Shown: one piece after another, positions 7,715 through 16,310 of the stretch | Position numbering within the stretch: position 1 is the first letter of the stretch | How the letters are laid out: every line of letters begins with the position of its first letter | From: an uncultured Alistipes sp. | GTDB lineage: Bacteria; Bacteroidota; Bacteroidia; Bacteroidales; Rikenellaceae | Reading direction: 5' to 3' | Length of the DNA: 34,677 bases | NCBI GenBank assembly: GCA_959604655.1 | Contig: CAUHCL010000012.1 | Location: forward strand, 1-34,677 | The notes under the pieces: generated by a model | Seen by the model: only the letters and a program-made list of their open reading frames with translations | Told to the model about the DNA's origin: nothing | The model's database searches: none | Made by a program: the position numbers and the translations under genes

Positions 7715-9952
7715 TCAGTTGCGGACGTACCTCACGCGGCCCATGCACGCGTCGGCATGCTCGGAGAAGTAGCGCTGCGCCTTGAGCAGGTTGCGGGCCT
7801 GGAGCACCATGGTGCGCGTCTCGCTCAGGATGGTCAGATACAGCACGCTGGCCTTGGTGTTGCCCTCGCCCTCGTTTATGCGCATCAGCTCCGACTTGGT
7901 GGTGGCCGCTATGCGCTCGAAAAGATCCTCGCGCATGCTGAGCACCGAATCGATATCGCAGAAATCGTTGGTCACCAGTATGCGGTTTATGCTGCCGTAT
8001 ATCTCGGCCACGTCGTCGTTGATGTGCATCAGGTCGGCGGCCTGCTCGCGCGAGAGGCCCTCGTGGTTGTTGTCGATGTGCTCGAACGTGGGCCGCGTTA
8101 TGTGCACCAGCGCCTCGGCTATCTCGCTCAGATAGTCGACCATCTGCACGTAGTAGAGCGAAAGCTCCAGCCCCGCCCCCTTGAGTCGGCGCAGCGTGGG
8201 CATGAGACCCGCGCGGAGCTTGCGGCTGTCGCGGTAGATATCCTCCGACTCGTGCACCAGATCGCGCAGCGCCTTGCGGTTCTCCTTGAACACGGCCACT
8301 ATGGTGCGGTCGTAGATGCGGGTCGCCGCCTGCATCATGCGGCACACCTCCTCGGCAATGTCGTCCACGGCGTTCGCGGTGGGGTTGTCGACAACCGACG
8401 CGGCCGAAGCGCCGTCGGGCTTCTTACGGAAATTGCTCTTCACCAGCATGTAGCCGCACAGCAGCGTGACCGCGGCGAATGCCGCCACGCCGCCCCACAC
8501 CAGCAGCAGCCCCGTGGCGAGCGCTATGACGAATCCGCCTATGGCCGTGGTGAACCACCCCATGACCACGGTCATCACGCCCGTTATGCGGTACACGGCG
8601 CTCTCGCGGCCCCACGCCTTGTCGGCCAGCGACGATCCCATGGCCACCATGAAGCACACGTAGGTGGTCGAAAGGGGCAGCTTGAGCGAGGTGGCGAGCG
8701 ATATGAGCAGCGCCGAGGTGGTGAGGTTGACCGTGGCGCGTATCATGTCGTAGGGCGCGCCGCTGTGCTCCACGTCCACGTACTCGAAGCGTCGTGCCAC
8801 GAACTCGCGCACCTTGGGCGGCGTGATGCGCTCGACGGCCGCCGCGGCGTTGATCGACAGACGCACTATGCCGCGCGAGAAGACGTTGGAGCCGTATTGC
8901 GGCTCGTCGTCGCTCGACTGCGACGAGAGCGATATCTCGGTCTCGGTCACGTGCATGGCCTTGCGCGAGGTCCACAGCGTGAGCACCATGATCGCGCCCG
9001 CCGTAAGCATGAAGCCCATGTTGGCGGGGATGTTCTCGTTCAGCGCCGACATGACTATATCGGTGCTGCCCGCCTCGCGCGCTATCGAATAGGCGTCGAA
9101 TCCCGCCACGGGCACTCCGATGAAGTTCACCAGGTCGTTGCCCGCGAAGGCCAGCGCCAGCGCGAAGGTACCCGACAGTATGGTTATGCGCAGTATATTG
9201 ATGCGGAACAGCTGCAAGAACGCCAGCAGCACCGAGCATGCCGCCCAGCACAGCACCAGCACGACCGCCAGGTTGTCGTCGATCCACACCGCCGCGGCGC
9301 TCTCCGCAAAGGCGTTCTTCAGCCCCTTGAACAGTGCGAAATAGAGTATCGCCGTGAGCGATGCGCCGCACCACGCGGCGCCGAAGCGGCGCAGCAGCGT
9401 CATGTAGCGGAACGAGAAGAGCAGGCGCGAAAGCCACATCGTCACGGTGCCGCACGTGAAGGCGATCGCCACCGAGAGCAGTATGGCCGATATTATGCCC
9501 ATCGCGCGCGAGGTGTTGATGAAGTCGCCCAGATCGCCCGCCGCGAGCGTCGGATCGGCCGCTATCTTGTATGCCGACACCGCCACGGCGGCCCCTAACA
9601 GACAGAATATGAGCGACACGGTGGTGGAGGTGGGCAGCCCCATCGAGTTGTAGATGTCGAGCAGGATGACATTGGCCAGCATCACGCCGAGATAGATGGT
9701 CATTACCTCGCCGAAGGTGAACAGCGAGGGATCGAACATTCCGTTGCGCGCCACCTCCATCATGCCGCTCGACGATATCACGCCGAGGATGATTCCCGCC
9801 GAGGCGACGGCGAGTATGGTCTTCATGCCCGCGGCCTTCGAGCCGATGGCCGAATTGAGAAAGTTTACGGCGTCGTTGGTCACTCCCACATAGAGTCCCG
9901 ACACAGCCAGTACGGCCAGAACGGCGACCGCAACCGTGTAAAATTCGCTCAT
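7715..9952 (-). CDS. PiT-family inorganic phosphate permease with PhoU-like C-terminal domain
   Basis: A 745-residue transporter. The N-terminal PHO4/PiT signature GLYVGVTNDAVNFLNSAIGS is at about 20-39, followed by VISSSGMMEVARNGMF. The second half-repeat is near 430-470 (LSTTYVCFMVAMGSSLADKA, then YRITGVMTVVMGWF). About 500 residues of membrane helices are followed by a soluble helical domain (about 508-745) that resembles the PhoU/DUF47 regulators of such transporters, here fused. The fused, ~740-residue form is the usual Bacteroidetes version as far as I recall. The ATG at 9952 begins MSEFYTVAVAVLAV, a proper first helix; the longer frame from 10093 adds 47 residues without membrane character and is upstream of the likely transcription start. 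Transport of phosphate by ion symport is family knowledge. Confidence 0.9.
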   Translation of the reverse strand: MSEFYTVAVAVLAVLAVSGLYVGVTNDAVNFLNSAIGSKAAGMKTILAVASAGIILGVISSSGMMEVARNGMFDPSLFTFGEVMTIYLGVMLANVILLDIYNSMGLPTSTTVSLIFCLLGAAVAVSAYKIAADPTLAAGDLGDFINTSRAMGIISAILLSVAIAFTCGTVTMWLSRLLFSFRYMTLLRRFGAAWCGASLTAILYFALFKGLKNAFAESAAAVWIDDNLAVVLVLCWAACSVLLAFLQLFRINILRITILSGTFALALAFAGNDLVNFIGVPVAGFDAYSIAREAGSTDIVMSALNENIPANMGFMLTAGAIMVLTLWTSRKAMHVTETEISLSSQSSDDEPQYGSNVFSRGIVRLSINAAAAVERITPPKVREFVARRFEYVDVEHSGAPYDMIRATVNLTTSALLISLATSLKLPLSTTYVCFMVAMGSSLADKAWGRESAVYRITGVMTVVMGWFTTAIGGFVIALATGLLLVWGGVAAFAAVTLLCGYMLVKSNFRKKPDGASAASVVDNPTANAVDDIAEEVCRMMQAATRIYDRTIVAVFKENRKALRDLVHESEDIYRDSRKLRAGLMPTLRRLKGAGLELSLYYVQMVDYLSEIAEALVHITRPTFEHIDNNHEGLSREQAADLMHINDDVAEIYGSINRILVTNDFCDIDSVLSMREDLFERIAATTKSELMRINEGEGNTKASVLYLTILSETRTMVLQARNLLKAQRYFSEHADACMGRVRYVRN

Positions 9953-10048
9953 AAAAGCAGTCTTTTTTTGCAATTTCGATGCGCCGTCGCCGCGATGTCG
10001 AACGGCAGTGTCCGACGGCCGCCCTCGCACCGCAGCACTTAGGCGCCT

Positions 10049-10056
10049 CAAAGTTA
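10049..10056 (-). promoter_or_regulatory. -7 box of the phosphate permease promoter
   Basis: The minus strand reads TAACTTTG, a perfect TAnnTTTG, about 97 bp upstream of the permease ATG. A TTG lies 16 bp further upstream (10075-10073), a little closer than the 19-20 bp seen at other promoters here. It supports the start at 9952, because the longer frame begins upstream of this box. Confidence 0.55.
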
Positions 10057-10137
10057 ATTTGCAACATTCATACAATCGGCCGCCGGAGCGCAACCTTAAT
10101 AAAAAGGTAATGATTCATTAACAAAAATTTAACTCAC

Positions 10138-10168
10138 TTGTCCGCAAACGAAAAAAAGAGTATCTTTA
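10138..10168 (+). promoter_or_regulatory. Promoter of the DUF4836-like gene
   Basis: TTG (10138-10140) and TATCTTTA (10161-10168, seven of eight to TAnnTTTG) are separated by 20 bp, the same spacing as at 13989-14019. The box lies 47 bp before the ATG at 10216. Confidence 0.5.
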
Positions 10169-10215
10169 CCAAGCGGCCGCGACAGATGCGGCCGACGAGA
10201 AAAAACACACCGATC

Positions 10216-11697
10216 ATGAAACTCTCCACCATCCTCCGACCGCTCCTTTTCGCTGCGGCGACAGTTATCTGCTACAATGCCTCGGCGCAGGAGTACGCAC
10301 GCGCCATTCCCGCCGATGCCGCAGTGGTAGTGCGGCTGGACGCGGCCCGCATCGTCTCTCTCGCGGGCGCCGATCCCGCGGCGCTGCTGAACGAAAAATT
10401 AGGGGACTGCGCGGAACCCGCTTCCGCCGTGCTGTCCGTCCTCATGGGCATCGCGGCCGATCCCGAGCGGTCGGGCATCGACTTTTCGTCGCCCGTCTGC
10501 ATCTTCGTCTCGACCAAGACCCGAAGCGGCGGCATAGCGGCGCAGGTCGCCGACGCCGACTGCCTGAGGGCGCTGGCGCGCAAGGCCGCGGCGGATGCGG
10601 GCGGCAGGATCGAGACGGTGAAAGGGGTGACTTGCGTGAGCGACAAGGAGAGCTGTCTGATATTCGACGACCGCGCGGCCGTCATGATCCGCAGCGACAA
10701 GGCCCCCGCACCCAAAAAGCTGTGCGGCGAGTTCGCCCGCCGCGGCAGAGGCATAACCGCCACCGAAGGGTTCCGACGCCTGGCCGAGGCGGACGGCGAG
10801 ATAGCCGTTCTGGTGTCGGGATCGGCCATCGACGGCAAGGATCTCAAACATAATCCCGTCCTCAAGGAGGCGCCGATAAACGATCTGGCATTCGTCGGCA
10901 GCCTGAAAAGCGGCCGAGGCGAGGTCACGGCCGAGTGGGAGATCATGGCATCGGGCGCCGAGGCCGAACGCTTCATCCAGAAGCATGCCGCCATGCGCGG
11001 CCCCGCCGACGGCCGCTATGCCGACCGCATCCCCGAGTCGGCCGTTTTCGTATCGTACGGCGCATTCCGCGGGGACCGTCTCGCCGAGACGGCCGACATG
11101 TTGTCGGAACTCGAAAGTCCCGAGATCGACACGTTGATCGGGGCGCTGTCATCGCTCGACGGCGACTTCGCGCTGTTCCTCACCGCGCCGATCATAAAAG
11201 GTATGAGCATCGACATGGGCGGGATGCTCGTGGCCGCCGTGAAGGACCGCACCGCCATGAATCTTCTGGCAGAGAAATTGGAACTCGCCGAGGCGGACGA
11301 CGGATACGCCTCGAACGACGGCGAGACGAATATCACGCTTACCGAACACGACGGCACGATGGTGCTCTCGGGCGGCACGCCGGCGCCCGAGACGACCGAG
11401 ACGGCCGCCGCACGCGTGAACCCCCAAATAAAAGGGTGCTACGGATACTGCTACATCGGCGTGAGAGAGATCGCGTCGGGCCTGGCCCCCGTGGCGGGTA
11501 TGTTCGGGCCCTACCTCTCGCTGCTGAGCCGTCTGGAATATATCGAGGCCGTGGCCGCCGAACGTTCGGGACGCAGCACGATACGCTTCGCCGACGCCGA
11601 CGACAACATCTACAAGTTCCTGACGGACGCGGGCGCCGAGGCATCGGAGCGCCTCGGCATATCGGCGTATGTCGAAGAGGTCGATGAGGCCGAATAG
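10216..11697 (+). CDS. Exported DUF4836-like protein of unknown function
   Basis: 493 residues with a signal peptide at 1-25 (KLSTILRPLLFAAATVICY, then NASAQ), so it is exported. The mature N-terminus reads YARAIPADAAVVVRLDAARI, which resembles the opening of the Bacteroidetes DUF4836 family (Ile-Pro-x-Asp-Ala, then a beta strand). A second similar half is suggested by IPESAVFVSYGAFRGDRLAE near 275-295, again typical of a duplicated beta-rich domain. No catalytic motif, lipobox or membrane anchor is visible. The ATG at 10216 is chosen because it starts the signal peptide and follows the promoter; an upstream in-frame start would add 26 polar residues. It stands alone, with divergent and unrelated neighbours. 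Family assignment is from memory and is tentative; the function is unknown. Confidence 0.75.
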   Translation: MKLSTILRPLLFAAATVICYNASAQEYARAIPADAAVVVRLDAARIVSLAGADPAALLNEKLGDCAEPASAVLSVLMGIAADPERSGIDFSSPVCIFVSTKTRSGGIAAQVADADCLRALARKAAADAGGRIETVKGVTCVSDKESCLIFDDRAAVMIRSDKAPAPKKLCGEFARRGRGITATEGFRRLAEADGEIAVLVSGSAIDGKDLKHNPVLKEAPINDLAFVGSLKSGRGEVTAEWEIMASGAEAERFIQKHAAMRGPADGRYADRIPESAVFVSYGAFRGDRLAETADMLSELESPEIDTLIGALSSLDGDFALFLTAPIIKGMSIDMGGMLVAAVKDRTAMNLLAEKLELAEADDGYASNDGETNITLTEHDGTMVLSGGTPAPETTETAAARVNPQIKGCYGYCYIGVREIASGLAPVAGMFGPYLSLLSRLEYIEAVAAERSGRSTIRFADADDNIYKFLTDAGAEASERLGISAYVEEVDEAE

Positions 11698-11756
11698 GTC
11701 GGGGAGGACCGACCGACGCCGAGCCGCGGGCACAGACGCAGACGCGGTCGGCCGAG

Positions 11757-11776
11757 ACATTGAAACATATAATTGC
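11757..11776 (+). repeat. Solitary terminal-repeat remnant of the ~174-bp element
   Basis: The 20 bases ACATTGAAACATATAATTGC match the end repeat of the element at 33727-33746 at about 18 of 20 positions and lie 20 bp outside element copy 1. It looks like a leftover end from an earlier insertion or a nested copy. Confidence 0.45.
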
Positions 11777-11795
11777 CGATATAATTGAAAATTAA

Positions 11796-11968
11796 GTAAT
11801 CATATATTTCAATGTACCAAGATCCCTCGGCCGCAAAATCGAATCCGACGGTCGTCCGCCCGCGGCCACAGGCCGCGTTTGCAGATTTGACCCTCCCCTA
11901 AATCCCCTCCTTGGGAGGGGACTTCGGTCGCTACGCTCCAAACATGGTACATTAAAGTATATAATTGC
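11796..11968 (+). mobile_element. MITE-like ~174-bp element, copy 1
   Basis: The element has 23-bp imperfect terminal inverted repeats at 11796-11818 and 11946-11968, with consensus GGTACATT, then AT-rich, then ATAATTGC at the outer end. Inside are a hairpin CGCGGCC-ACA-GGCCGCG and the palindrome CCCCTCCTTGGGAGGGG. An inverted copy at 33572-33746 matches the interior at roughly 90% by eye. There is no coding potential and no clear target-site duplication. Its right end lies 10 bp upstream of the galE -7 box, so the -33 region of that promoter is inside the element. The stretch from 11697 to 12010 holds nothing else. Confidence 0.7.
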
Positions 11969-11978
11969 AAAAATTTAT

Positions 11979-11986
11979 TAACTTTG
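11979..11986 (+). promoter_or_regulatory. -7 box of the galE promoter
   Basis: TAACTTTG is a perfect TAnnTTTG, 23 bp before the galE ATG, giving a very short leader. The -33 region falls within the terminal repeat of the adjacent element, with a TTG (11965-11967) only 11 bp upstream instead of the usual 19-20. Confidence 0.6.
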
Positions 11987-12009
11987 CACAAATAAAATCG
12001 TTTCGAGGT

Positions 12010-13035
12010 ATGAAAGAGATGGTACTGGTCTCGGGCGGTGCGGGATACATAGGTTCGCATACCGCCGTGGAGTTGATTAACGCGGGCTACGACGTGGTCG
12101 TGGCCGACAACCTCTCGAACTCCGACATGAGCGGAGTGGAGGGCGTGCGCAAGATTACGGGGGTCGACGTGCCCTTCGTCAATGTCGATTGCTGCGATCG
12201 CGAAGCCTTCCGCAAGGTGTTCGAGCAGTACGGGTTCAACTCGGTGATCCACTTCGCCGCCTACAAGGCCGTGGGCGAATCGGTGACCGACCCCATGAAA
12301 TATTACCGCAACAACCTCACGTCGTTCATGAACGTGGTGGATCTGATGCGTGAGTTCAATCGTCCTAACATAGTCTTCTCGTCGTCGGCGACGGTCTACG
12401 GCGAGGCCGATCACCTGCCCGTCACGGAGCAGACGCCCCGCAAGCCCGCCACCTCGGCCTACGGCAACACCAAGCAGATGTGCGAGGATATCCTGCGCGA
12501 CTCGGTGACGGCCTACGACGGACTGAAGGGCATAGCGCTGCGCTACTTCAACCCCATAGGCGCCCACCCCTCGGCGCTGATAGGCGAACTGCCGCGCGGC
12601 GTGCCGCAGAATCTGGTGCCGTTCATCACCCAGACGGCCGCGGGCGTGCGCGAGTGTCTGAGCGTGTTCGGCGACGACTACCCCACCCCCGACGGATCGT
12701 GCCTGCGCGACTACATCGACGTGGTAGATCTGGCCAAGGCGCACGTGGTGGCCATCACCCGCATGGTGGAGGACCGCAACAAGGCCAAGTACGAGATATT
12801 CAACGTCGGCACGGGCAACGGAGTGTCGGTGCTGGAGCTGGTGCGCAGCTTCGAGCGCGTGAACGATCTGAAACTCAACTACAAGATAGCGCCGCGCCGC
12901 GCAGGCGACGTGGTGGCCATATGGGCCGATACCTCGCTCGCCAACGAGGAGCTGGGATGGAAGGCCGAGCGTTCGCTCGACGACACCCTGCGCTCGGCAT
13001 GGGCGTGGGAGAAAAATGTGCGCGGCATAAAATAA
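12010..13035 (+). CDS. galE: UDP-glucose 4-epimerase
   Basis: 341 residues, the normal length for GalE. It has the NAD-binding Rossmann motif GGAGYIG (9-15), HFAAYKAVGES, the catalytic serine region SSSATVYG (124-131), and the YxxxK pair Tyr151 and Lys155 in SAYGNTK. RYFNPIGAHPSALIGE and LRDYIDVVDLAKAH are also typical. It interconverts UDP-glucose and UDP-galactose in the cytoplasm, and often the N-acetyl forms. The ATG at 12010 lies 23 bp after a perfect -7 box; an in-frame TTG at 11965 lies upstream of that box and cannot be the start. It is followed by an outer-membrane protein and, 1.7 kb on, by an N-acetylhexosamine-kinase-like gene. Which UDP-sugar it prefers cannot be told from the sequence. 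Confidence 0.95.
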   Translation: MKEMVLVSGGAGYIGSHTAVELINAGYDVVVADNLSNSDMSGVEGVRKITGVDVPFVNVDCCDREAFRKVFEQYGFNSVIHFAAYKAVGESVTDPMKYYRNNLTSFMNVVDLMREFNRPNIVFSSSATVYGEADHLPVTEQTPRKPATSAYGNTKQMCEDILRDSVTAYDGLKGIALRYFNPIGAHPSALIGELPRGVPQNLVPFITQTAAGVRECLSVFGDDYPTPDGSCLRDYIDVVDLAKAHVVAITRMVEDRNKAKYEIFNVGTGNGVSVLELVRSFERVNDLKLNYKIAPRRAGDVVAIWADTSLANEELGWKAERSLDDTLRSAWAWEKNVRGIK

Positions 13036-13128
13036 ATCCGCGCGCGCAAGCGTTATCTGTTCGCGGCGGTGCGTTCGGCAGGCAAATCGGACGCGGGTCG
13101 GGGCATACGTAAACCGTAAATTCGCAAG

Positions 13129-13797
13129 ATGAAAAAAATTCTCATAATGCTGGTGTTGGCTGCCATGTGCGGCGCCACGGCGGCGCAGGCACAGAGGTAC
13201 TACATACCCAAGTACAAGAAAAAGAAGGAGGTGCGCGACTACGACCTGTCCAATTCCGAGCGTCGCTGGACCGTGACGCTGGGCGGCGGCTACAACATGG
13301 CCTTGGGCATGCGCAACCGCATACGATTCAGCGACCGCGACTATACGGTGCGTTATTACGAGGATCCCTCGCTGTCGGGCGGCTCGCTCAATCTGGGCGT
13401 GGGGTACAAGTTCACCGACAACATCGTGGCGGGTCTTGAAGCGGGATACCTGTTTCAGGACAACGACGACGCCATTCCCATTTACGGTACTTTCAACTAC
13501 TACTACGGCCCGTCGACGGCTCCGCGCCGCCACCGCTGGTTCAACTACGCCCATCTGGGACCGCAGTTCTATTTCAACGACCAATCCAAGGCCGTGGGCG
13601 CCATGGGTGCCGTGGGCGGCGGTGTGCGCGTACTGCTGGCCAAGTCGATGAAGGTCGATTTCCGCATCGGCTACCAGCTCAACATGCGCCGTCCCGAGAT
13701 AGCCGACGGAGGCAAATACGACCTGCCCGCCTCGGGTGTGAACTACAAGCAGTTCACCCACGTGCTGGAGTTGGGAGTGAACGTGGTGCTGTTCTGA
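13129..13797 (+). CDS. Small outer-membrane beta-barrel protein
   Basis: 222 residues with a signal peptide at 1-21 (MKKILIMLVLAAMCGATAAQA, cut before Q). A basic patch (KYKKKKE) is followed by alternating amphipathic strands: WTVTLGGGYNMALG, SGGSLNLGVGYKF, NIVAGLEAGYLF, AVGAMGAVGGGVRVLLA, KVDFRIGYQLNM. It ends THVLELGVNVVLF, the strand with a C-terminal Phe that outer-membrane barrels use for assembly. This is an OmpW/OmpA-like 8-strand barrel in general style. No specific family is recognised. It lies 93 bp downstream of galE and may share its transcript; a strong hairpin follows 21 bp after the stop. Function is unknown. Confidence 0.8.
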   Translation: MKKILIMLVLAAMCGATAAQAQRYYIPKYKKKKEVRDYDLSNSERRWTVTLGGGYNMALGMRNRIRFSDRDYTVRYYEDPSLSGGSLNLGVGYKFTDNIVAGLEAGYLFQDNDDAIPIYGTFNYYYGPSTAPRRHRWFNYAHLGPQFYFNDQSKAVGAMGAVGGGVRVLLAKSMKVDFRIGYQLNMRRPEIADGGKYDLPASGVNYKQFTHVLELGVNVVLF

Positions 13798-13818
13798 TCG
13801 CAGACAAGACTCGCAAAG

Positions 13819-13843
13819 GGGCCGTACGGTTTTCGTGCGGCCC
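13819..13843 (+). terminator. Hairpin terminator after the barrel gene
   Basis: GGGCCGTACG (13819-13828) pairs with CGTGCGGCCC (13834-13843) around GTTTT, ten pairs with one T-G wobble, 21 bp after the stop. The following bases, GTTTCG, are only weakly T-rich. The rest of the gap to 14046 holds the next promoter and nothing else that I can see. Confidence 0.55.
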
Positions 13844-13988
13844 GTTTCGCATATATCGGCCTGCCCCGCTTCGCCCCGCAGGCAGCGACATACACGCCCG
13901 ACACTCCCGCCGCCCCCTCATAATCGCATTCCGACACTCCCTCCGACGCGCCCGAAGCGGATGACAGCCGATTTTTTCGCCGATAAAA

Positions 13989-14019
13989 TTGTATTTTCGT
14001 CGTTTGTGTATTAAATTTG
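13989..14019 (+). promoter_or_regulatory. Promoter of the CBM9-like / nahK-like operon
   Basis: TTG (13989-13991), 20 bp, then TAAATTTG (14012-14019), a perfect TAnnTTTG. The box lies 26 bp before the ATG at 14046. It is one of the best-formed promoters in the window. Confidence 0.65.
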
Positions 14020-14045
14020 AAAAATTAACCGATTATTCAGACGAT

Positions 14046-14726
14046 ATGAAAGAGGTCGTGAAAAACAGCGGCCCCGACAAATCGGGCCGTAAAAGCATCG
14101 AATCGCGATTCATACGCAACATCGAGCGCCTGACCGACGGCGAACTTCGGTCGGTGCTGCGCGACAAAGCGCCGTCGCACGCCATCGGCTGCGTGAACTG
14201 GAGCGAATATCCTTATGCCCCGAAAGTCGCGTTCCGCGTGGCGCACTCCGACGAGGCGCTGGCCGTGATGTTCGAGGTCGAGGAAGAGCACGTGCGTGCC
14301 GTGACCACCGACGACAACGGCCCCGTGTGGGAGGACAGCTGCGTGGAGTTCTTCGCGGCCGCGCCCGACGGCGAGGGCTACTTCAATTTCGAGATCAACT
14401 GCATCGGCACCGCTCTGGCGGCGCGGCGCACCTCGCGCGACGACGCCCGCCACTTCGACCCCGAGCGCATGGCGCGCATCCGCCGCTTCGGCTCGTTGCC
14501 ACACGCGGCCGTCGACTCACGCGGCGAGGGGCAGCGCTGGTGGCTCGTGGAGGTGATCCCGTTCGCGCTGTTAGGATGCGACAAGGCTCCCGAACGGCTG
14601 CGCGCCAACTTCTACAAATGCGGCGATCGGTGCGACAGGCCCCATTTCCTGAGCTGGTCGCCCATCGACCTGCCCGCGCCGAATTTCCACTGTCCCGAAT
14701 TTTTCGGCGAAGTGACACTTGTATAA
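14046..14726 (+). CDS. Carbohydrate-binding family 9-like (CBM9/DOMON-type) protein
   Basis: 226 residues from the ATG at 14046, which follows the -7 box at proper distance; a TTG at 13989 is the -33 element. The sequence has the beta-sandwich pattern of CBM9-like proteins: VNWSEYPYAPKVAFRVAHSD, ALAVMFEVEEEHVRAV, then PVWEDSCVEFFAAAPDGEGY (two acidic residues and aromatics of the CBM9 ligand site), FNFEINCIGT, and WWLVEVIPFALLG. No signal peptide or catalytic motif is seen, so it is either cytoplasmic or exported by an unseen route. It lies 30 bp upstream of the nahK-like gene and very likely in one operon, which suggests that it handles the same hexosamine or oligosaccharide. This last point is inference. 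Confidence 0.75.
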   Translation: MKEVVKNSGPDKSGRKSIESRFIRNIERLTDGELRSVLRDKAPSHAIGCVNWSEYPYAPKVAFRVAHSDEALAVMFEVEEEHVRAVTTDDNGPVWEDSCVEFFAAAPDGEGYFNFEINCIGTALAARRTSRDDARHFDPERMARIRRFGSLPHAAVDSRGEGQRWWLVEVIPFALLGCDKAPERLRANFYKCGDRCDRPHFLSWSPIDLPAPNFHCPEFFGEVTLV

Positions 14727-14756
14727 AACGCAAACATCAAAACCTGAAACATAACC

Positions 14757-15836
14757 ATGACCGACGAAAAACTTCTTTCGATTGCCGAGCGCTTCGACCT
14801 CGATGGCCGTATCGCCTCGATCAAACCTTTGGGCGAAGGATTCATCAACGACACCTTCATCATCCGCACCGAGGGCGACGCCCCCGATTACATCCTCCAG
14901 CGTAAGAACCACGCCGTATTCCCCGACGTTCCCGGGATGATGGACAACATTCTGGCCGTCACCGAGCACATCAAGGCCAAAGTGGCCGACCCGCTGCGCG
15001 AGACGCTGACGGTGATCCGCGCCCGCGACGGCAAACTCTACGTCGAGGACGAGGGCAACTTCTGGGCCGTGTGCCTGTTCATCACCAACACGTCGAGCTA
15101 CGACCGCGCCGACTCGCCCGAGCTGGCCTACCAGGGCGGCGTGGGCATAGGACGCTTCCAGGCTCTGCTGGCCGACTTCGACAAGCCGCTGAACGAGACC
15201 ATAAAGGGATTCCACAACATACGCCACCGCTTCGCGCAGTGGGACGAGACGCTGAAGGCCGACCCCGCGGGCCGCGTGGCGTCGCTGGCCGAGGAAATAG
15301 GCTGGGTGGAGTCGCGCCGCGCCGAGATGCTCGGCTTCTGGTCGCTGGTGAAGGACGGGACCATCCCCACCCACGTCACGCACAACGACACCAAGATCAG
15401 CAACATACTCTTTGACAAACCCACGGGCAAGGTGCTGTGCGCCATCGACCTCGACACGGTGATGAGCTCCACCTCGCTCAACGACTTCGGCGACGCCATA
15501 CGCTCGTATGCCAACACGGGCGCCGAGGACGATCGCGACCTCGACAACGTGGAGATGAGCATCGAGATGTTCCGCGCCTACGCCGACGGCTATCTGTCGC
15601 AGCAGCGCGCTACCATGACCCGAAGCGAACTCGACTGGCTGGCCTTCTCGGCCCGTTACATCACCTTCGAGCAGGTGCTGCGCTTCTTGATGGACTACAT
15701 CGACGGCGACAAATACTACAAGACGGCATACGTCGAGCACAACCTCGTGCGCACCCGCGCGCAGTACAAGCTGCTGCAAAGCATGGAGCGTCAGTACGAC
15801 CAGATGTGCGCCATCGTGCGCGAGCTGGCGAAGTAA
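14757..15836 (+). CDS. nahK: N-acetylhexosamine 1-kinase-like phosphotransferase
   Basis: 359 residues, the same length as Bifidobacterium NahK (LnpB) as I recall it. The APH-type kinase landmarks are the N-lobe FINDTFIIRT (about 29-38) with ILQRKNHAVFPD, the catalytic loop VTHNDTKISNILFD with Asp211 and Asn216, and the metal motif AIDLDTV with Asp231. Many other stretches (NDFGDAIRS, EMFRAYADGYL, YVEHNLVRTRAQYKLLQSME) resemble NahK throughout. The expected reaction is ATP-dependent phosphorylation of GlcNAc or GalNAc at C1, feeding UDP-HexNAc salvage. It lies in an operon with a CBM9-like gene and downstream of galE; in bifidobacteria a GalE accompanies NahK in the lacto-N-biose pathway. Databases often label such genes aminoglycoside phosphotransferase, which is misleading. 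A sharp terminator follows. Confidence 0.8.
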   Translation: MTDEKLLSIAERFDLDGRIASIKPLGEGFINDTFIIRTEGDAPDYILQRKNHAVFPDVPGMMDNILAVTEHIKAKVADPLRETLTVIRARDGKLYVEDEGNFWAVCLFITNTSSYDRADSPELAYQGGVGIGRFQALLADFDKPLNETIKGFHNIRHRFAQWDETLKADPAGRVASLAEEIGWVESRRAEMLGFWSLVKDGTIPTHVTHNDTKISNILFDKPTGKVLCAIDLDTVMSSTSLNDFGDAIRSYANTGAEDDRDLDNVEMSIEMFRAYADGYLSQQRATMTRSELDWLAFSARYITFEQVLRFLMDYIDGDKYYKTAYVEHNLVRTRAQYKLLQSMERQYDQMCAIVRELAK

Positions 15837-15861
15837 GCCCACTTCCGCGGAAAACGAAACG

Positions 15862-15892
15862 GCGGCTCCGAGATTCGGGGCCGCATTTTTTT
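15862..15892 (+). terminator. Intrinsic terminator after the nahK-like gene
   Basis: GCGGCTCCGA (15862-15871) pairs with TCGGGGCCGC (15875-15884) around GAT, with one T-G wobble, and is followed by A and seven T. This is the most classical rho-independent terminator in the window. Confidence 0.85.
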
Positions 15893-15904
15893 CGCAGCGG
15901 GCCG

Positions 15905-16174
15905 TCACCCGATCCCGACGGCCGCGAACGCCACACGGGTCATGTAGTCGGCCAGCTCCGCCCGCGTCGCGAGGCGGCAATGACGGTAAACGTCGGGCAG
16001 CGGCTGCCGCAGGACGAAATGCCGCATATCGCACGTCATAGATTCCAGCCGCACCACGCCGTCGTCGTATCGGTCGAACACACCCCACAACGAATCCCCG
16101 GCAGGGCAATCGGGGTCGGACGGATGAAACAAATAGACCTCGCCATCCTCGAATTTACAACTCGCAATGTTCAT
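15905..16174 (-). CDS. Small hypothetical protein
   Basis: 89 residues, starting MNIASCKFEDGEVYLFHPSD. The codon pattern (GC-rich third positions, normal amino-acid mix) fits a real gene. The ATG at 16174 is preferred because the open frame upstream of it has a different, Arg-rich composition. There is no signal peptide, membrane segment or motif that I recognise; it looks like a small soluble beta-rich protein with three Cys. It is convergent with nahK, with the terminator at 15862-15892 between them, and downstream of the PPTase on the same strand, 136 bp after that gene's stop. Function unknown. Confidence 0.6.
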   Translation of the reverse strand: MNIASCKFEDGEVYLFHPSDPDCPAGDSLWGVFDRYDDGVVRLESMTCDMRHFVLRQPLPDVYRHCRLATRAELADYMTRVAFAAVGIG

Positions 16175-16292
16175 AAACGGTGTTTTTATACGACAAATAT
16201 CGGCAACGCGCCGAGGCCGTACAAACGAACATCGAATCATTAGATCTGTTTTTCAGCAACATCGCCGCGGCAGAACGCCGCCGAGATGGAAA

Positions 16293-16308
16293 CCCGCCAA
16301 AGGGCGGG
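16293..16308 (-). terminator. Hairpin after the PPTase gene
   Basis: On the minus strand CCCGCC-CTTT-GGCGGG is followed by TTTCC, starting 2 bp after the PPTase stop. The stem is only six base pairs and the T-run is short, so it may be a weak terminator. Confidence 0.45.
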
Positions 16309-16310
16309 CT

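Noticed and set aside
13997..14019. Start of the CBM9-like protein at the in-frame TTG at 13989
   Set aside because: That TTG is the -33 element of a well-spaced promoter whose -7 box lies downstream of it, so it cannot be in the transcript.
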